Positions 50,573 through 61,619 are shown, counted from the first letter of the stretch. The stretch: 64,000 nt of DNA from Azospirillum brasilense (GCF_022023855.1 NZ_CP059449.1:1226501-1290500); one strand, 5' to 3'. The notes: generated by a model from the letters alone, not told the origin. A program made the numbers and translations.

Positions 50573-51978
50573 CACGCGCCATCTGGTTCATCATCAAGGT
50601 CGCCATCGTCGTCGCGATCGCGGTCTGGCTGGCCAACCACCCCGGCACCGTCGCCATCAACTGGCAGGGCTACGTCGTCGAGACCGGCTTCGGCATCGCC
50701 ATCCTGATCGGCATCGCCGCCCTGGCGGCGGGCATCGTCCTCTACCGGCTGGGCCGCGCCATCCTCGGCGCGCCGCGCAACTTCGGCCGCTACCGCCGGT
50801 CGCGGCGGCGCGAGCGCGGCTATCAGGCGCTGACCCGCGGCATGGTCGCCGTCGCCGCCGGCGACGCCACGACCGCCCGCAAGATGGCGCGCAAGGCCGA
50901 CGGGCTGCTCAACGAGCCGCCGCTGACCATGCTGCTGTCGGCCCAGGCCGCCCAGCTCCAGGGCGACGACCGCGCGGCGAAGGAATACTTCACCGCCATG
51001 CTCGACCGGCCGGAGACCGCCTTCCTCGGCCTGCGCGGCCTGCTGACGCAGTCGCTGAAGGCCGGTGACCGGGTGGAGGCGCTGCAGCTCGCCCGCCGTG
51101 CCCAGTCGCTCCAGCCCAACACACCCTGGCTGCTCGGCACGCTGTACGACCTGGAAGCCCGCTCGGGCGAATGGGCAGCGGCGGAAGGCACGCTGCAGCA
51201 GGCCGTGCAGGCCGGCGCCATCAACCCCGATGACGGCCGCCGCCACCGCGCCACCCTGCTTCTGGAGCGCAGCTTCGAGGCGGAGCGCCGCGGCCGGTCC
51301 GACTCGGCCCTCTCGCACGCCCAGGCGGCGCACGACCTGCTGTCCGGCTTCGTCCCGGCGGCGGCCCGCGCGGCCCGGCTGCAGATGGCTATCGGCAAAC
51401 ACAAGAACGCCGCCAAGACCCTCGAGCGCTGCTGGCGCGTCAACCCGCACCCGGATCTGACCTCGGCCTACCGGGAGGTGGTTTCCAGCTACGACCCGAT
51501 GACCCGGGTGAAGATGTTCGAGAAGCTGCGCAACCACGCCCCCAACGACGTCGAGTCGCTGCTCGCCGTGGCCCGCGCCGCCCTCGACGCCCAGCTGTGG
51601 GGCGAGGCCCGCGCCCATCTGACCAAGGCGCTGGAGATGCGGCCCTCCCGCCGCGTCTTCCAACTCCTGGCCGAGCTGGAGCGGGCGGAGCGGCAGGACG
51701 AGGAGGCGGCGCGCGCCTGGCTGGCTCAGGCGGCCAACGCCCCGGCGGACGCGGCCTGGACCTGCACCGCCTGCAACGCGGTCAGCCCGAGCTGGGGCGG
51801 CCTGTGCGGCCATTGCGGCGCCTTCGACAGCCTGGAATGGAAGACCCCGACCGTCAGCATGTCGCTGATGAGCCCGGAGTCCGCTCCGACGGCCATCGCC
51901 CACCATGCGACGGAGCCGGTCACCGGCCAGCCGGGCGTCGCGCCCGGAGGCCAGATCGCTCCCCAGGGAGCGACCTGA
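50569..51978 (+). CDS. HemY-like TPR membrane protein with C-terminal zinc ribbon
   Basis: This 469-residue protein matches the HemY N-terminal family: two membrane helices (IWFIIKVAIVVAIAVWLANH and GIAILIGIAALAAGIVLY) followed by tetratricopeptide-like helices (ERGYQALTRGMVAVAAGDA, ALQLARRAQSLQPNTPWLL). Despite the name, it is not protoporphyrinogen oxidase. Near the C-terminus C399-x2-C402 and C413-x2-C416 (WTCTACNAVSPSWGGLCGHC) form a rubredoxin-like zinc ribbon similar to that of LapB/YciM. Its ATG overlaps the mitofilin stop (ATGA). A strong terminator follows. Confidence 0.9.
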   Translation: MTRAIWFIIKVAIVVAIAVWLANHPGTVAINWQGYVVETGFGIAILIGIAALAAGIVLYRLGRAILGAPRNFGRYRRSRRRERGYQALTRGMVAVAAGDATTARKMARKADGLLNEPPLTMLLSAQAAQLQGDDRAAKEYFTAMLDRPETAFLGLRGLLTQSLKAGDRVEALQLARRAQSLQPNTPWLLGTLYDLEARSGEWAAAEGTLQQAVQAGAINPDDGRRHRATLLLERSFEAERRGRSDSALSHAQAAHDLLSGFVPAAARAARLQMAIGKHKNAAKTLERCWRVNPHPDLTSAYREVVSSYDPMTRVKMFEKLRNHAPNDVESLLAVARAALDAQLWGEARAHLTKALEMRPSRRVFQLLAELERAERQDEEAARAWLAQAANAPADAAWTCTACNAVSPSWGGLCGHCGAFDSLEWKTPTVSMSLMSPESAPTAIAHHATEPVTGQPGVAPGGQIAPQGAT

Positions 51979-52218
51979 AGCGGGGCGTGCTTCGCTTCGG
52001 ACCGCGACGGCGGTCCCGGTCGCATCAGCAGAAAGCCCCTTCCCGGTCCGCCGGGAAGGGGCTTTTTCTTTGCCGGGACGGTGAGCCACGGAGACGGACG
52101 CACGGGGAGCCGTCCGGTGGCGCTTCGCTTTCCGGGAAATCATGAGCAAGTCTGTAATTATTGCAACATCGGATATAATGTGAAAGACTTCGGCCTAGCC
52201 GCAATCGGAGTCCGTTTC
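51979..52218 (+). other. Gap after the heme operon
   Basis: After the terminator at 52032-52070 comes an AT-rich patch around 52150-52190 with a perfect TATAAT at 52174-52179 but no good -35 element at 16-18 bases. It lies 40 bases before a small frame beginning at 52219. Nothing else is visible. Confidence 0.4.
52032..52070 (+). terminator. Strong rho-independent terminator of the hem operon
   Basis: AAAGCCCCTTCCCGG (52032-52046) and CCGGGAAGGGGCTTT (52051-52065) form a perfect 15-bp stem with loop TCCG and a T-rich tail. Confidence 0.93.
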
Positions 52219-52338
52219 ATGTTCGCCCCACCGCACCCGCTCGCCCTGCTGGCGCTCCGCGCCGCCGCACTGCTGAAGGCCGGGCGGATGACCGCCGCGG
52301 GGCGGAGCGTGGACGGGCGAAAACAGCGCGAGGCCTGA
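52219..52338 (+). CDS. Possible small protein (39 aa)
   Basis: ATG 52219 has GGAG eight bases upstream and a perfect TATAAT hexamer 40 bases upstream. The peptide has an amphipathic or membrane-seeking start (FAPPHPLALLALRAAALLKA) and a basic tail ending DGRKQREA. No family is known. The promoter-like context, unusual in this GC-rich DNA, is the main support; the frame is short enough to occur by chance. Confidence 0.35.
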   Translation: MFAPPHPLALLALRAAALLKAGRMTAAGRSVDGRKQREA

Positions 52339-52515
52339 ACGAAACCGCTGCAAAGGCGGTCCGGAACGTCTCGGCCGTCCGCCGCCGCTGCGCGCGCCTT
52401 TCCTCTGGCTGCATCGCTGACACCACCGCCAGCGGATAGGCCGCGCGTCGCGGCACCTTCCGCGGCGGTCGCGGCTGCGCTAGGCTCCCGCCCAACCGAA
52501 CGGGAGACCCAAGCC

Positions 52516-52800
52516 ATGCTCTACATGTTCCATTGCACCGACAAGGCCGGCGCCGCCCAGGTGCGGACCGACAACCGCCCCGCCCATCTGGCCTATCTGG
52601 AAGCGCACGCCGACCGCCTGTTCGCCGCCGGCCCGCTGCTGTCCGACGATGGCCAGGGCATGGCCGGCAGCCTGCTGATCGTGGAGTGCGCCGACGAGGC
52701 CGCCGCGAAGGACTTCGCCGCCAACGACCCCTACGCCCAGGCCGGGCTGTTCGAGAGCGTGGAGATCCGGGCGTGGCGCCGGGTCTACCCGAAGTCCTGA
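52516..52800 (+). CDS. YciI family protein
   Basis: The 94-residue protein is a ferredoxin-like YciI domain: MLYMFHCTDKAGAAQVRTDN, RPAHLAYLEAHADRLFAAGPL, and DDGQGMAGSLLIVECADEAA with the catalytic-type His and Asp of the family, ending DPYAQAGLFESVEIRAWRRV. Some YciI proteins act as dehydrochlorinases or lactonases, but most are unassigned. It is followed 16 bases later by the EVE gene; YciI-EVE pairs occur next to tsaD/gpsA in related bacteria. Confidence 0.93.
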   Translation: MLYMFHCTDKAGAAQVRTDNRPAHLAYLEAHADRLFAAGPLLSDDGQGMAGSLLIVECADEAAAKDFAANDPYAQAGLFESVEIRAWRRVYPKS

Positions 52801-52816
52801 CCGGGGGCGGACGGCG

Positions 52817-53230
52817 ATGGCCCGCTGGCTTCTGAAGTCGGAGCCCTTCAAATATTCGTGGGAGCGCATGGTCGCCGACGGCTCCACCCATTGGGACGGC
52901 GTGCGCAACCATCAGGCGTCGAACAACCTGAAGGCCATGAAGGTCGGCGACCGGGCCTTCTTCTACCACTCGAACGAGGGGCTGGAGGTGGTCGGCGTCG
53001 TCGAGGTCGCGCGGGAGTACTACCCGGACCCGAGCGACGAGGCGGGGCGCTTCGGCATGGTCGACGTGCGGGCGCTGCTGCCCGTGAAGACGCCGGTCAC
53101 GCTGAAGACGATGAAGGCCGACCCGCTTCTTCAGGGCATGGCCCTGGTCAAGCAGTCGCGCCTGTCGGTCTGCCCGGTGTCGGACGCCGAATGGGCGCAT
53201 GTCTGCGCGCTGGCCGGGATCGAGGCCTGA
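52817..53230 (+). CDS. EVE domain protein
   Basis: The 137-residue protein is a stand-alone EVE domain, a PUA-like fold related to eukaryotic YTH and thymocyte nuclear protein 1 that binds modified bases. It has the family start MARWLLKSEPFKYSWERM, THWDGVRNHQASNNLKAMKVGD, FFYHSNEG, VGVVEVAREYYPDP and the C-terminal LVKQSRLSVCPVSDAEW. It may sense modified nucleotides in RNA or DNA. It is co-directional with the YciI gene. Confidence 0.95.
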   Translation: MARWLLKSEPFKYSWERMVADGSTHWDGVRNHQASNNLKAMKVGDRAFFYHSNEGLEVVGVVEVAREYYPDPSDEAGRFGMVDVRALLPVKTPVTLKTMKADPLLQGMALVKQSRLSVCPVSDAEWAHVCALAGIEA

Positions 53231-53275
53231 CGGTTCCCTGGATCTATCAAGAACGCGGCCGTCTGCGGCGGCGGA

Positions 53276-53593
53276 TCAGTCCGCCGGTTCGCAGATGGCC
53301 GCCTGGAAATCCTGCGTGGCCTGAAGCATCCGGCGGGCCAGCGCCTGCATCTCCGCCGCGGCTCCGGCGAAGCCCGCGTCTTCGCCGAACGGGGCCAGGG
53401 CGGCCGAACCGGACGCCTCCAACTCGGCCAGCGACGCCGTGCGCAGGGCAGCGTCGATCACCATCAGGCTGGTGCGGCTGCCCATCTCCGACAGGCGCCC
53501 GGCCAGTTCCATGCCCGGTTCCATGCCCTGTCCGGCGCCGCCACCAGTCGTGCCGTTTCCGGTGGTGCCGTCCGCGTTGGTCGTGCTGGCCAT
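53276..53593 (-). CDS. Hypothetical phasin-like helical protein
   Basis: From ATG 53593 the product is 105 residues: a Gly/Thr-rich start (MASTTNADGTTGNGTTGGGA) and a helical body (LAGRLSEMGSRTSLMVIDAA, ALARRMLQATQDFQAAI). ATG 53623 and an ATG at 53683 are in frame. The helical part is reminiscent of phasin-type proteins, but the similarity is weak. No signal peptide. Confidence 0.5.
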   Translation of the reverse strand: MASTTNADGTTGNGTTGGGAGQGMEPGMELAGRLSEMGSRTSLMVIDAALRTASLAELEASGSAALAPFGEDAGFAGAAAEMQALARRMLQATQDFQAAICEPAD

Positions 53594-53821
53594 GCCGGTG
53601 CCCTGCTGTTGGGTGAACAGCATGCACGCTAACGATGAGGCGGTTAAGACCGGGTTAAGCGGCCCTCCGCGGGGCGTTCTCATGCTTTCGTGCTATGCGC
53701 GACAAATAGTCGCGCTGTCGTGTCGCCGCGGAAGCCGGTGAATTCAAAAGAACGGGCGGTGCGCTGCAACAAAGTGGAACGGAAAGCCCCGATGGAGGGG
53801 GCGGACAATCAGCCGTTCTGC

Positions 53822-53850
53822 TTGTGGTGACGGGAACTTGTGTGGATAAT
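53822..53850 (+). promoter_or_regulatory. Putative sigma-70 promoter of acs
   Basis: TTGTGG (53822-53827) and GATAAT (53845-53850) are spaced by exactly 17 bases, in an AT-richer stretch 85 bases before the acs ATG. The -10 matches consensus at five of six positions; the -35 is weak. Confidence 0.4.
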
Positions 53851-53934
53851 GTCCCGCAACAGGGGCGGCCGGAAACCGCTCCCCAACAGCCCTTCAGGGC
53901 GTAACCAGAAGCACTACGGGGGAATCGCGAGCCA

Positions 53935-55875
<1,941 letters not shown>

Positions 55876-55904
55876 TCGCGGCGTTCATCGGGGTTTGTCT
55901 ACGG

Positions 55905-55935
55905 ACCGGGGGCCTTCGTGGCCCCCGGTTTCGTT
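55905..55935. terminator. Terminator after acs
   Basis: ACCGGGGGCC (55905-55914) and GGCCCCCGGT (55920-55929) make a perfect 10-bp stem with loop TTCGT, followed by TTCGTTTT. It lies between convergent genes. Confidence 0.88.
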
Positions 55936-55944
55936 TTGGGGCCG

Positions 55945-56301
55945 TTATCTGGGAGCGGTGTCCGATCCGCCGGACGCGCCGCTGCCGGATTGGGTCTTCA
56001 CGGCTTCGGCGGTGCCGGGCTTCAGGCCGGACTCGCCGCTCGCCGCGTCGGGGACGGAGCCGATGCGGCCCTGCGCGCGGGTCTCCGCCGCGTTCTTCTG
56101 CTTCTCGGTGCGGCGCTCGCCCAGAGTCGGGTCCTGGGCGCCGGTCGATTCCATCCAGGCTTCGCCCTGGGACGGCGGGGCGGCACCGAGACCGCCCTCC
56201 ATCGTCTTGGCGTCCTGCGCCACGACGGCTCCGGACAGGGCGAGGCTGGCGGCCAGCAAGGCGATGGCGCCGGGGACGTAAGACGAGGCCTGGGTCGTCA
56301 T
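55945..56301 (-). CDS. Small exported hypothetical protein
   Basis: The 118-residue product has a very strong ribosome site (AAGGAGGAG) and a signal peptide (YVPGAIALLAASLALSGAVVAQ). The mature part is polar, Gly/Ser/Glu-rich and probably disordered (GSGASGGSDTAPR at the end), with a QGEAWMESTGAQDPTLGERR core. No family is recognised. The strong ribosome site suggests high expression. Confidence 0.7.
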   Translation of the reverse strand: MTTQASSYVPGAIALLAASLALSGAVVAQDAKTMEGGLGAAPPSQGEAWMESTGAQDPTLGERRTEKQKNAAETRAQGRIGSVPDAASGESGLKPGTAEAVKTQSGSGASGGSDTAPR

Positions 56302-56381
56302 GGTTCGCTCTCCTCCTTGGTGGGAGGGGCAACAGCGGAGCGAGACGGCGGGTTCCCGAATCATCCTTTGGTGGAGCCGGG

Positions 56382-56867
56382 TTAGCCCATGCCCGTCCCG
56401 TCGCACCAGGGTTGGCGCCGGTCGCCGTGATAGCGACGGGCGAGCCCCGCTTCGATCAGCGCGGCCGATAGGTCGGTGCCTCCGCCGGTCAGCACGCGGG
56501 CGCGCACCCGCCCGCCATATTTGTCAGGCTGGACGTCGAGCAGCCGCACCGGGGCGGCTCCGATCAGGCGGCGCGCGTGGTCGCGGGCGGTCTCCGCCAG
56601 TTCGCGCTCACGGGGGCAGCGGGCGCGCATCTCCGGCGCGTCCAGCCCGTCCATCCGGACATGGGTTTCCACCACCTGACCCAGCCAGATGGTGGCGCGC
56701 ACCAGCAGCGTGTCGCCATCCAGAACCTCCAACACCTCCGCTGGGATCGGGCCGGGCAGGGCGGGCGGAGCGGCCTGGACGGTGCCGGCCAGCAATGCGG
56801 AGAGAAACGCCAGCCATAACCGGGTGGAGCGGGGCGGGCATGGGGTGATGAACTTGGGCGATCCCAT
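56382..56867 (-). CDS. Thermonuclease-family (SNase-like) protein
   Basis: The 161-residue protein has a signal peptide (LWLAFLSALLAGTVQAA) and an OB-fold nuclease domain with EVLEVLDGDTLLVRA, HVRMDGLDAPEMRARCPRE, DKYGGRVRARVL and LIEAGLARRY. The catalytic Arg-Asp-Glu set of staphylococcal nuclease is broadly kept (RMDGLDAPE and DKYGGRVRA), so it is probably an exported calcium-dependent nuclease or a related binding protein. Confidence 0.85.
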   Translation of the reverse strand: MGSPKFITPCPPRSTRLWLAFLSALLAGTVQAAPPALPGPIPAEVLEVLDGDTLLVRATIWLGQVVETHVRMDGLDAPEMRARCPRERELAETARDHARRLIGAAPVRLLDVQPDKYGGRVRARVLTGGGTDLSAALIEAGLARRYHGDRRQPWCDGTGMG

Positions 56868-57029
56868 GGCGCGACCTCACCGGGCACCGGTTCGCGAAAG
56901 GGCGAACCGGTCACAGAGTAGCGCGCGAACCAGAACACATCAAGCACAATCTAGGTATTATGTCCTGAATGCGTATGTATTCAATTCTCGAACGGGAATG
57001 CGAAGGCAATTGATCCTAAGGGTGTCGGC

Positions 57030-57227
57030 TTAGAAGTCCGAGCAGCGGCCCTTGAACTCCCAATCGCCGAAGCGGGTCGGCTCCGGTCCCTGGGGACCGC
57101 CGATTTCGCCGGGCATCTGCTCGGGTCCCTTGGCGCCGGTCTCGGGGGTCGTTTCGGCGTCGGGCTTCGGGGTGTCGGGCTTCGGGGTGTCCTGTGGTGC
57201 CGGGCTGGTGGTCTTCGTCTCGGTCAT
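57030..57227 (-). CDS. DUF1674 protein (succinate dehydrogenase assembly factor 4-like)
   Basis: The 65-residue protein has a Pro/Thr/Lys-rich start and the invariant DUF1674 C-terminus ([20 protein letters not shown], then SDF). Its mitochondrial relative SDHAF4 binds flavinylated SdhA and assists complex II assembly. It is divergent from htpX; association with htpX, rsmB and purH is typical of alphaproteobacteria. Confidence 0.92.
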   Translation of the reverse strand: MTETKTTSPAPQDTPKPDTPKPDAETTPETGAKGPEQMPGEIGGPQGPEPTRFGDWEFKGRCSDF

Positions 57228-57381
57228 GGCCGTCCTCTGGGGTCGGGTGCGGTGCCGGGCCATCTTGAACGATGCCTTCCGCCAAGCCCATATCACCAGA
57301 CAGGCCCGGCGGAAAGCCCCGCCGGGGCCATCTCGTCCAACCAACAGTGAAACCGTCCAGAAGATCGCCCGGAACATCGCC

Positions 57382-58272
57382 ATGACCAGCTACGTGAAGA
57401 CCACCATCCTCCTCGCCGGCCTGACCGCCCTGTTCATGGGCATCGGCTATCTGATCGGCGGCAAGGGCGGCATGATGATCGCCTTCGTCATGGCGCTGGG
57501 CATGAACCTGTTCAGCTACTGGAACTCCGGCGACATGGTGCTGTCCATGTACGGCGCGCGGGAGGTCGACGCCTACACCGCTCCCGAATATTACGGCATC
57601 GTCCAGCAGCTGGCCGAGCGCGCCGGCCTGCCGATGCCGCGCGTCTACATCATGGAGAACGACCAGCCCAACGCCTTCGCCACCGGGCGCAACCCGGAGA
57701 ACGCCGCGGTCGCCGCCACCACCGGCCTGCTGCGCCTGCTGAGCCCGGAGGAGATCGCCGGCGTCATGGCGCATGAGCTGGCCCATGTGAAGAACCGCGA
57801 CACGCTGATCATGACGATCACCGCGACCATCGCGGGCGCCATCTCCATGCTCGCCAACTTCGGCATGTTCTTCGGCGCGTCGCAGAGCAACAGCCAGAAC
57901 GGGCAGGGCGGCAACCCGCTGGGGCTGATCGGCGGCATCCTGGTTGCCATCCTGGCCCCCTTCGCCGCGATGATCGTGCAGATGGCGATCAGCCGCACCC
58001 GCGAGTACGAGGCCGACCGCATCGGCGCGGAGATCTGCGGGCGTCCGCTGTGGCTGGCCGACGCGCTGACCCGCATCCACAACTACGCCCACCAGATCCC
58101 CAATTACGCGGCGGAATCCAACCCGGCCACGGCACACCTGTTCATCGCCAACCCGCTGCACGGGCGCAGCCTCGACAGCCTGTTCTCCACCCATCCGAAC
58201 ATGGAGGAGCGGGTGCGCCGCCTGCGCGGCATGGCCGGTCCCTCCTTCATGCCGCGCAGCCCCTGGGGGTGA
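57382..58272 (+). CDS. htpX: Membrane zinc metalloprotease HtpX
   Basis: HtpX is an M48 inner-membrane protease that clears misfolded membrane proteins. The 296-residue protein has two N-terminal helices ([21 protein letters not shown]), the cytoplasmic start [14 protein letters not shown], the zinc motif [14 protein letters not shown] (H131, E132, H135), two further helices, the third-ligand motif [15 protein letters not shown], and a C-terminal [17 protein letters not shown]. All features are intact. Confidence 0.96.
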   Translation: MTSYVKTTILLAGLTALFMGIGYLIGGKGGMMIAFVMALGMNLFSYWNSGDMVLSMYGAREVDAYTAPEYYGIVQQLAERAGLPMPRVYIMENDQPNAFATGRNPENAAVAATTGLLRLLSPEEIAGVMAHELAHVKNRDTLIMTITATIAGAISMLANFGMFFGASQSNSQNGQGGNPLGLIGGILVAILAPFAAMIVQMAISRTREYEADRIGAEICGRPLWLADALTRIHNYAHQIPNYAAESNPATAHLFIANPLHGRSLDSLFSTHPNMEERVRRLRGMAGPSFMPRSPWG

Positions 58273-58363
58273 GCGGAGACGGCTCGGTTCGCGGTTGCGT
58301 GACGAAAGGCGTAAGACTACTTTCCCCCTGCTTGCCGATTGTGGGGCGATCAGGGGGAACCGC

Positions 58364-59296
58364 ATGTCCGACGTCACGAAATACCGCCTCGTCACCCGGT
58401 CCGACTTCGACGGGCTGGTTTGCGCCGTGCTCCTAAAGGAGTTGGGCATTCTCGACGAGATCAAGTTCGTGCATCCCAAGGACATGCAGGACGGCAAGGT
58501 CGAGATTTCCGACCGCGACATCACCACCAATCTGCCCTATGTGCCCGGCGTCCATCTCGCCTTCGACCACCATCTGTCGGAGACGATCCGCGTCGGCAAG
58601 CGCGACAACCACATCATTGAGGCCGACGCCCCCTCCGCCGCTCGCGTCGTCTACAATTACTACGGCGGCAAGGAGCGCTTCCCGACCATCTCCAACGCGA
58701 TGATGGCCGCGGTCGATCAGGCCGACTCCGCCCAGTACGGCATCGAGGACATCCTGAAGCCGCAGGGCTGGGCCCTGCTGAACTTCATCATGGACGCGCG
58801 CACGGGCCTCGGCCGCTTCCGCGATTTCCGCATCTCCAACTATCAGCTGATGATGGAGCTGATCGACTATTGCCGCAGCCACGGCATCGACGAGATCCTC
58901 GCCCTGCCCGACGTGAAGGAGCGGGTGGACCTCTACACCGAGCATGAGGCGAAGTTCTCCGACCAGCTCGCCCGCTGCAGCACGATCCGCGGCAATGTCG
59001 TGGTCATCGACCTGCGGCGGGAGGAGACCATCTACGCAGGCAACCGCTTCATGATCTACGCCATGTACCCGGAAGCGAACGTGTCGATCCACGTGCTGTG
59101 GGGTCTGAAGCAGCAGAACACGGTGCTGGCCTGCGGCAAGTCGATCATCAACCGCAGCTCCAAGACCAACATCGGCCCGCTGATGCTGGAATACGGCGGC
59201 GGCGGCCACGAGGCCGCGGGCACCTGCCAAGTGGACAACGACAAGGCCGAGGCGGTGCTGGAGGAGATCGTCGGGCGCATGCGCGCCGACGGCTGA
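58364..59296 (+). CDS. DHH family phosphoesterase
   Basis: The 310-residue protein belongs to the DHH/DHHA1 phosphoesterases (NrnA, exopolyphosphatase relatives). Motifs are RSDFDGLVCAVLL, LAFDHHLSET with the DHH metal ligands, DAPSAARVVYNYYGG, AVDQADSAQYG, and the C-terminal substrate loop EYGGGGHEAAGTCQV. It probably cleaves short oligonucleotides, cyclic dinucleotide products or similar phosphodiesters. The gene for a small hypothetical protein starts 8 bases downstream. Confidence 0.9.
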   Translation: MSDVTKYRLVTRSDFDGLVCAVLLKELGILDEIKFVHPKDMQDGKVEISDRDITTNLPYVPGVHLAFDHHLSETIRVGKRDNHIIEADAPSAARVVYNYYGGKERFPTISNAMMAAVDQADSAQYGIEDILKPQGWALLNFIMDARTGLGRFRDFRISNYQLMMELIDYCRSHGIDEILALPDVKERVDLYTEHEAKFSDQLARCSTIRGNVVVIDLRREETIYAGNRFMIYAMYPEANVSIHVLWGLKQQNTVLACGKSIINRSSKTNIGPLMLEYGGGGHEAAGTCQVDNDKAEAVLEEIVGRMRADG

Positions 59297-59304
59297 CGGG
59301 GATC

Positions 59305-60069
59305 GTGCCGGATCTGTTTCTCGACAAGACCGCGCTGTTCGATGCGGGCTGGCTGAGCGTTTCCACCGCCACCAGCCGGGATGACGTGCTCCTCCGCATC
59401 GCCGAGGCCGAACGCCGTGCCGAGGCGGCGGTGGAGCAACTCGGACAGACGCTGAGCCAGGGCGGAATTCCGGCTTCCGGTGCGGCGGCGGAGCGCGACC
59501 GGCGCATCGACGCCTTGCTGGCGCTGGAGACGCGCGGCATCCCCGCTTCCGGCGCCGCGGCGGACGGGGCGGTGGAGCGTGTCATGATGGAGGTCGGCTT
59601 CCGCAAGCGCGACCTGATGCCCCGCTTCCACGAGCTGGCCGAGCATTGCCGCGCCGTCCACCGCCGCGCCCTGGCCATGGCGCGGGACGCGCGCTGGGCG
59701 CTGATGCTGGAGCGCGCCGCCGCCGACCCCGGCGGGCCGTCCAGCCCCATCCAGGGAACCGGGACCCGCTACGTCAAGAGCGACCGCTACGACGCCCGCG
59801 CCGCGCGCAGCCTGCCGCCGGACGACCGCGTGCGCGCCGACCGTTTCCTCAAGCGGCTGGGCGAGGACCCGGTGCCGCCAGAGCTGGAGCTGACCGCGTT
59901 GGAGGGAACAGGTCTGGAAGGGGCGGGGCTGTGGGCGATGAAGGCGGGCAACGGCAACCGTTTCATCCTGCGCCGGGGTGAGCTGCGGGGTGTCGCCTGC
60001 TTCTTCGTCGAGGACGTCGGCCCCTATCCCGACCACGAAGGCGGACGGCGGGGCGCCCTGGCCCGCTGA
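59305..60069 (+). CDS. Hypothetical protein with internal GIPASGAAA repeat
   Basis: From GTG 59305 the product is 254 residues. The first half is helical (RIAEAERRAEAAVEQLGQTL) and contains the nonapeptide GIPASGAAA twice (54-62 and 78-86) with RRIDALLALETR between. Middle helices MPRFHELAEHCRAVHRRALA follow. The last 70 residues have LTALEGTGLEGAGLWAMKAG followed by NGNRFILRRGELRGVACFFV, vaguely like RelE/ParE-fold beta sheets, which I note only as a possibility. It is probably co-transcribed with the DHH gene (8-base gap). Confidence 0.65.
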   Translation: MPDLFLDKTALFDAGWLSVSTATSRDDVLLRIAEAERRAEAAVEQLGQTLSQGGIPASGAAAERDRRIDALLALETRGIPASGAAADGAVERVMMEVGFRKRDLMPRFHELAEHCRAVHRRALAMARDARWALMLERAAADPGGPSSPIQGTGTRYVKSDRYDARAARSLPPDDRVRADRFLKRLGEDPVPPELELTALEGTGLEGAGLWAMKAGNGNRFILRRGELRGVACFFVEDVGPYPDHEGGRRGALAR

Positions 60070-60155
60070 GGCCCTTGCCGAGAAGAGTCCGAATCCGCTC
60101 GGCCCCGCGCTGCGGCTACTCGACACCCGCGGCCCGGCGCGCTACATCCAGCGGC

Positions 60156-61470
60156 ATGTCCGACGCCTCCCTTGCCGCGCGCTCCGCCGCGCTTGATCTT
60201 CTGCGCGATGTGCTGCGCAAGTCCATCCCCTTCGACGATGCGTTCGAGGCGCATCCGGAGTTGCGTGGGCTCGACCCGCGCGACCGCGGCTTCGTGCGGC
60301 TTCTGACCGCCACCGTGCTGCGCCGGCTCGGCCAGATCGACGCGCTGATCCAGGGCAGCCTCGCCAAGCCGGGTCTGCCCAAGGCCACCGTGCACGACAT
60401 CCTGCGGCTGGGCGCGGCCCAACTCGTCTTCCTCGGCACGCCCGCCCACGCCGCCGTCGACACGGCGGTGGAATTGGCCGCGGCCCGGGGAGCCGAACCC
60501 TACAAGGGCCTGATCAACGCCGTCCTGCGCCGCATCGGGCGCGAGGGGACGGAGTTGGCCGCCCAGCAGGACGCCGGGCGCCTGAACACGCCGGACTGGC
60601 TGTGGCTGGCCTGGCGGCAGGCCTACGGCATCGGCCGCACCCGCGGCATCGTCGAGGCGCACCTGCACGAGGCGCCGCTGGACATCACCGTCAAGGCCGA
60701 TCCCGCGGTGTGGGCGGAGCGGCTGGAGGCCCGGCTGCTGCCCACCGGCACGTTGCGCCGCGCCGCCGGCGGCAACCTGACGGAGCTGCCGGGCTTCGCC
60801 GAGGGCGCGTGGTGGGTGCAGGACCTCGCCGCCTCGCTGCCGGCCAAGCTGTTCGGCGATCTGGCGGGCAAGCGCGTCTACGACCTGTGCGCGGCGCCCG
60901 GCGGCAAGACCGCGCAACTCGTCGCACAGGGTGCAGAGGTGACGGCGGTCGACCGCTCCGCCAAGCGGCTGGAGCGGGTGCGGGAGAATCTAGCCCGCCT
61001 CAACCTGTCGGCGGAGGTGCTGGCGACCGACGCCGCCACCTGGACCCCCGACCAGCCCGCCGACGCGGTGCTGCTCGATGCTCCCTGCTCGGCCACCGGG
61101 GCGATCCGCCGCCATCCCGACATCCTGCGGGTCAAGTCGCCGGAGGACATCGCCAAGCTGGCCAAGGCGCAGAGCCGCCTGCTGGCCCACGCCGTCGATC
61201 TGGTGAAGCCGGGCGGAACGCTGATCTACTGCACCTGCCATCCAGCCGGAGGAGGGCGAGGCGCAGATCGACCGCATCCTAGCCCGCGACAAGCGGGTCG
61301 AGCGCCTGCCCATCACGCCGGCCGATCTGGGTGGCGGCCATGCGGGGGATGGCAATTTGGCCGAGTTGATCAACGAGCGCGGTGAGGTACGATCCCTGCC
61401 GGGCATGCTCGGGGACCTCGGCGGCATCGACGGGTTCTTCGTGGCAAGGCTGCGACGGTTGCACGATTAG
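60156..61470 (+). CDS. rsmB: 16S rRNA (cytosine-967-C5)-methyltransferase, frame disrupted near 3' end
   Basis: RsmB methylates C967 of 16S rRNA. The N-terminal NusB-like domain (RSAALDLLRDVLRKS, RGLDPRDRGFVRLLTATVLRR) and catalytic domain are clear: YDLCAAPGGKTAQLVAQG, VLLDAPCSATGAIRRHPDIL and LIYCTC. After the TC catalytic motif the frame shifts; QPEEGEAQIDRILARDKRVE and the terminal GGIDGFFVARLRRL continue one frame over to TAG at 61468. The break lies at 61237-61242, where the expected SLQPEE is shortened, consistent with a net change of +1 or -2. The second catalytic Cys is retained before the break. Confidence 0.9.
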
Positions 61471-61619
61471 GGCACCACCGGCTTGCGGGGGTCGAGGCGA
61501 ATTTGATACGACAACAGGATGCATCCCCCCGATCGCCCGAATGCCTTCAGCGAAGCGCCGGTCATCGCCTTCCCCTGCCGTGTGACGGGGTGAGCCGATG
61601 AGCGCCGGGCCGTGGGAAA

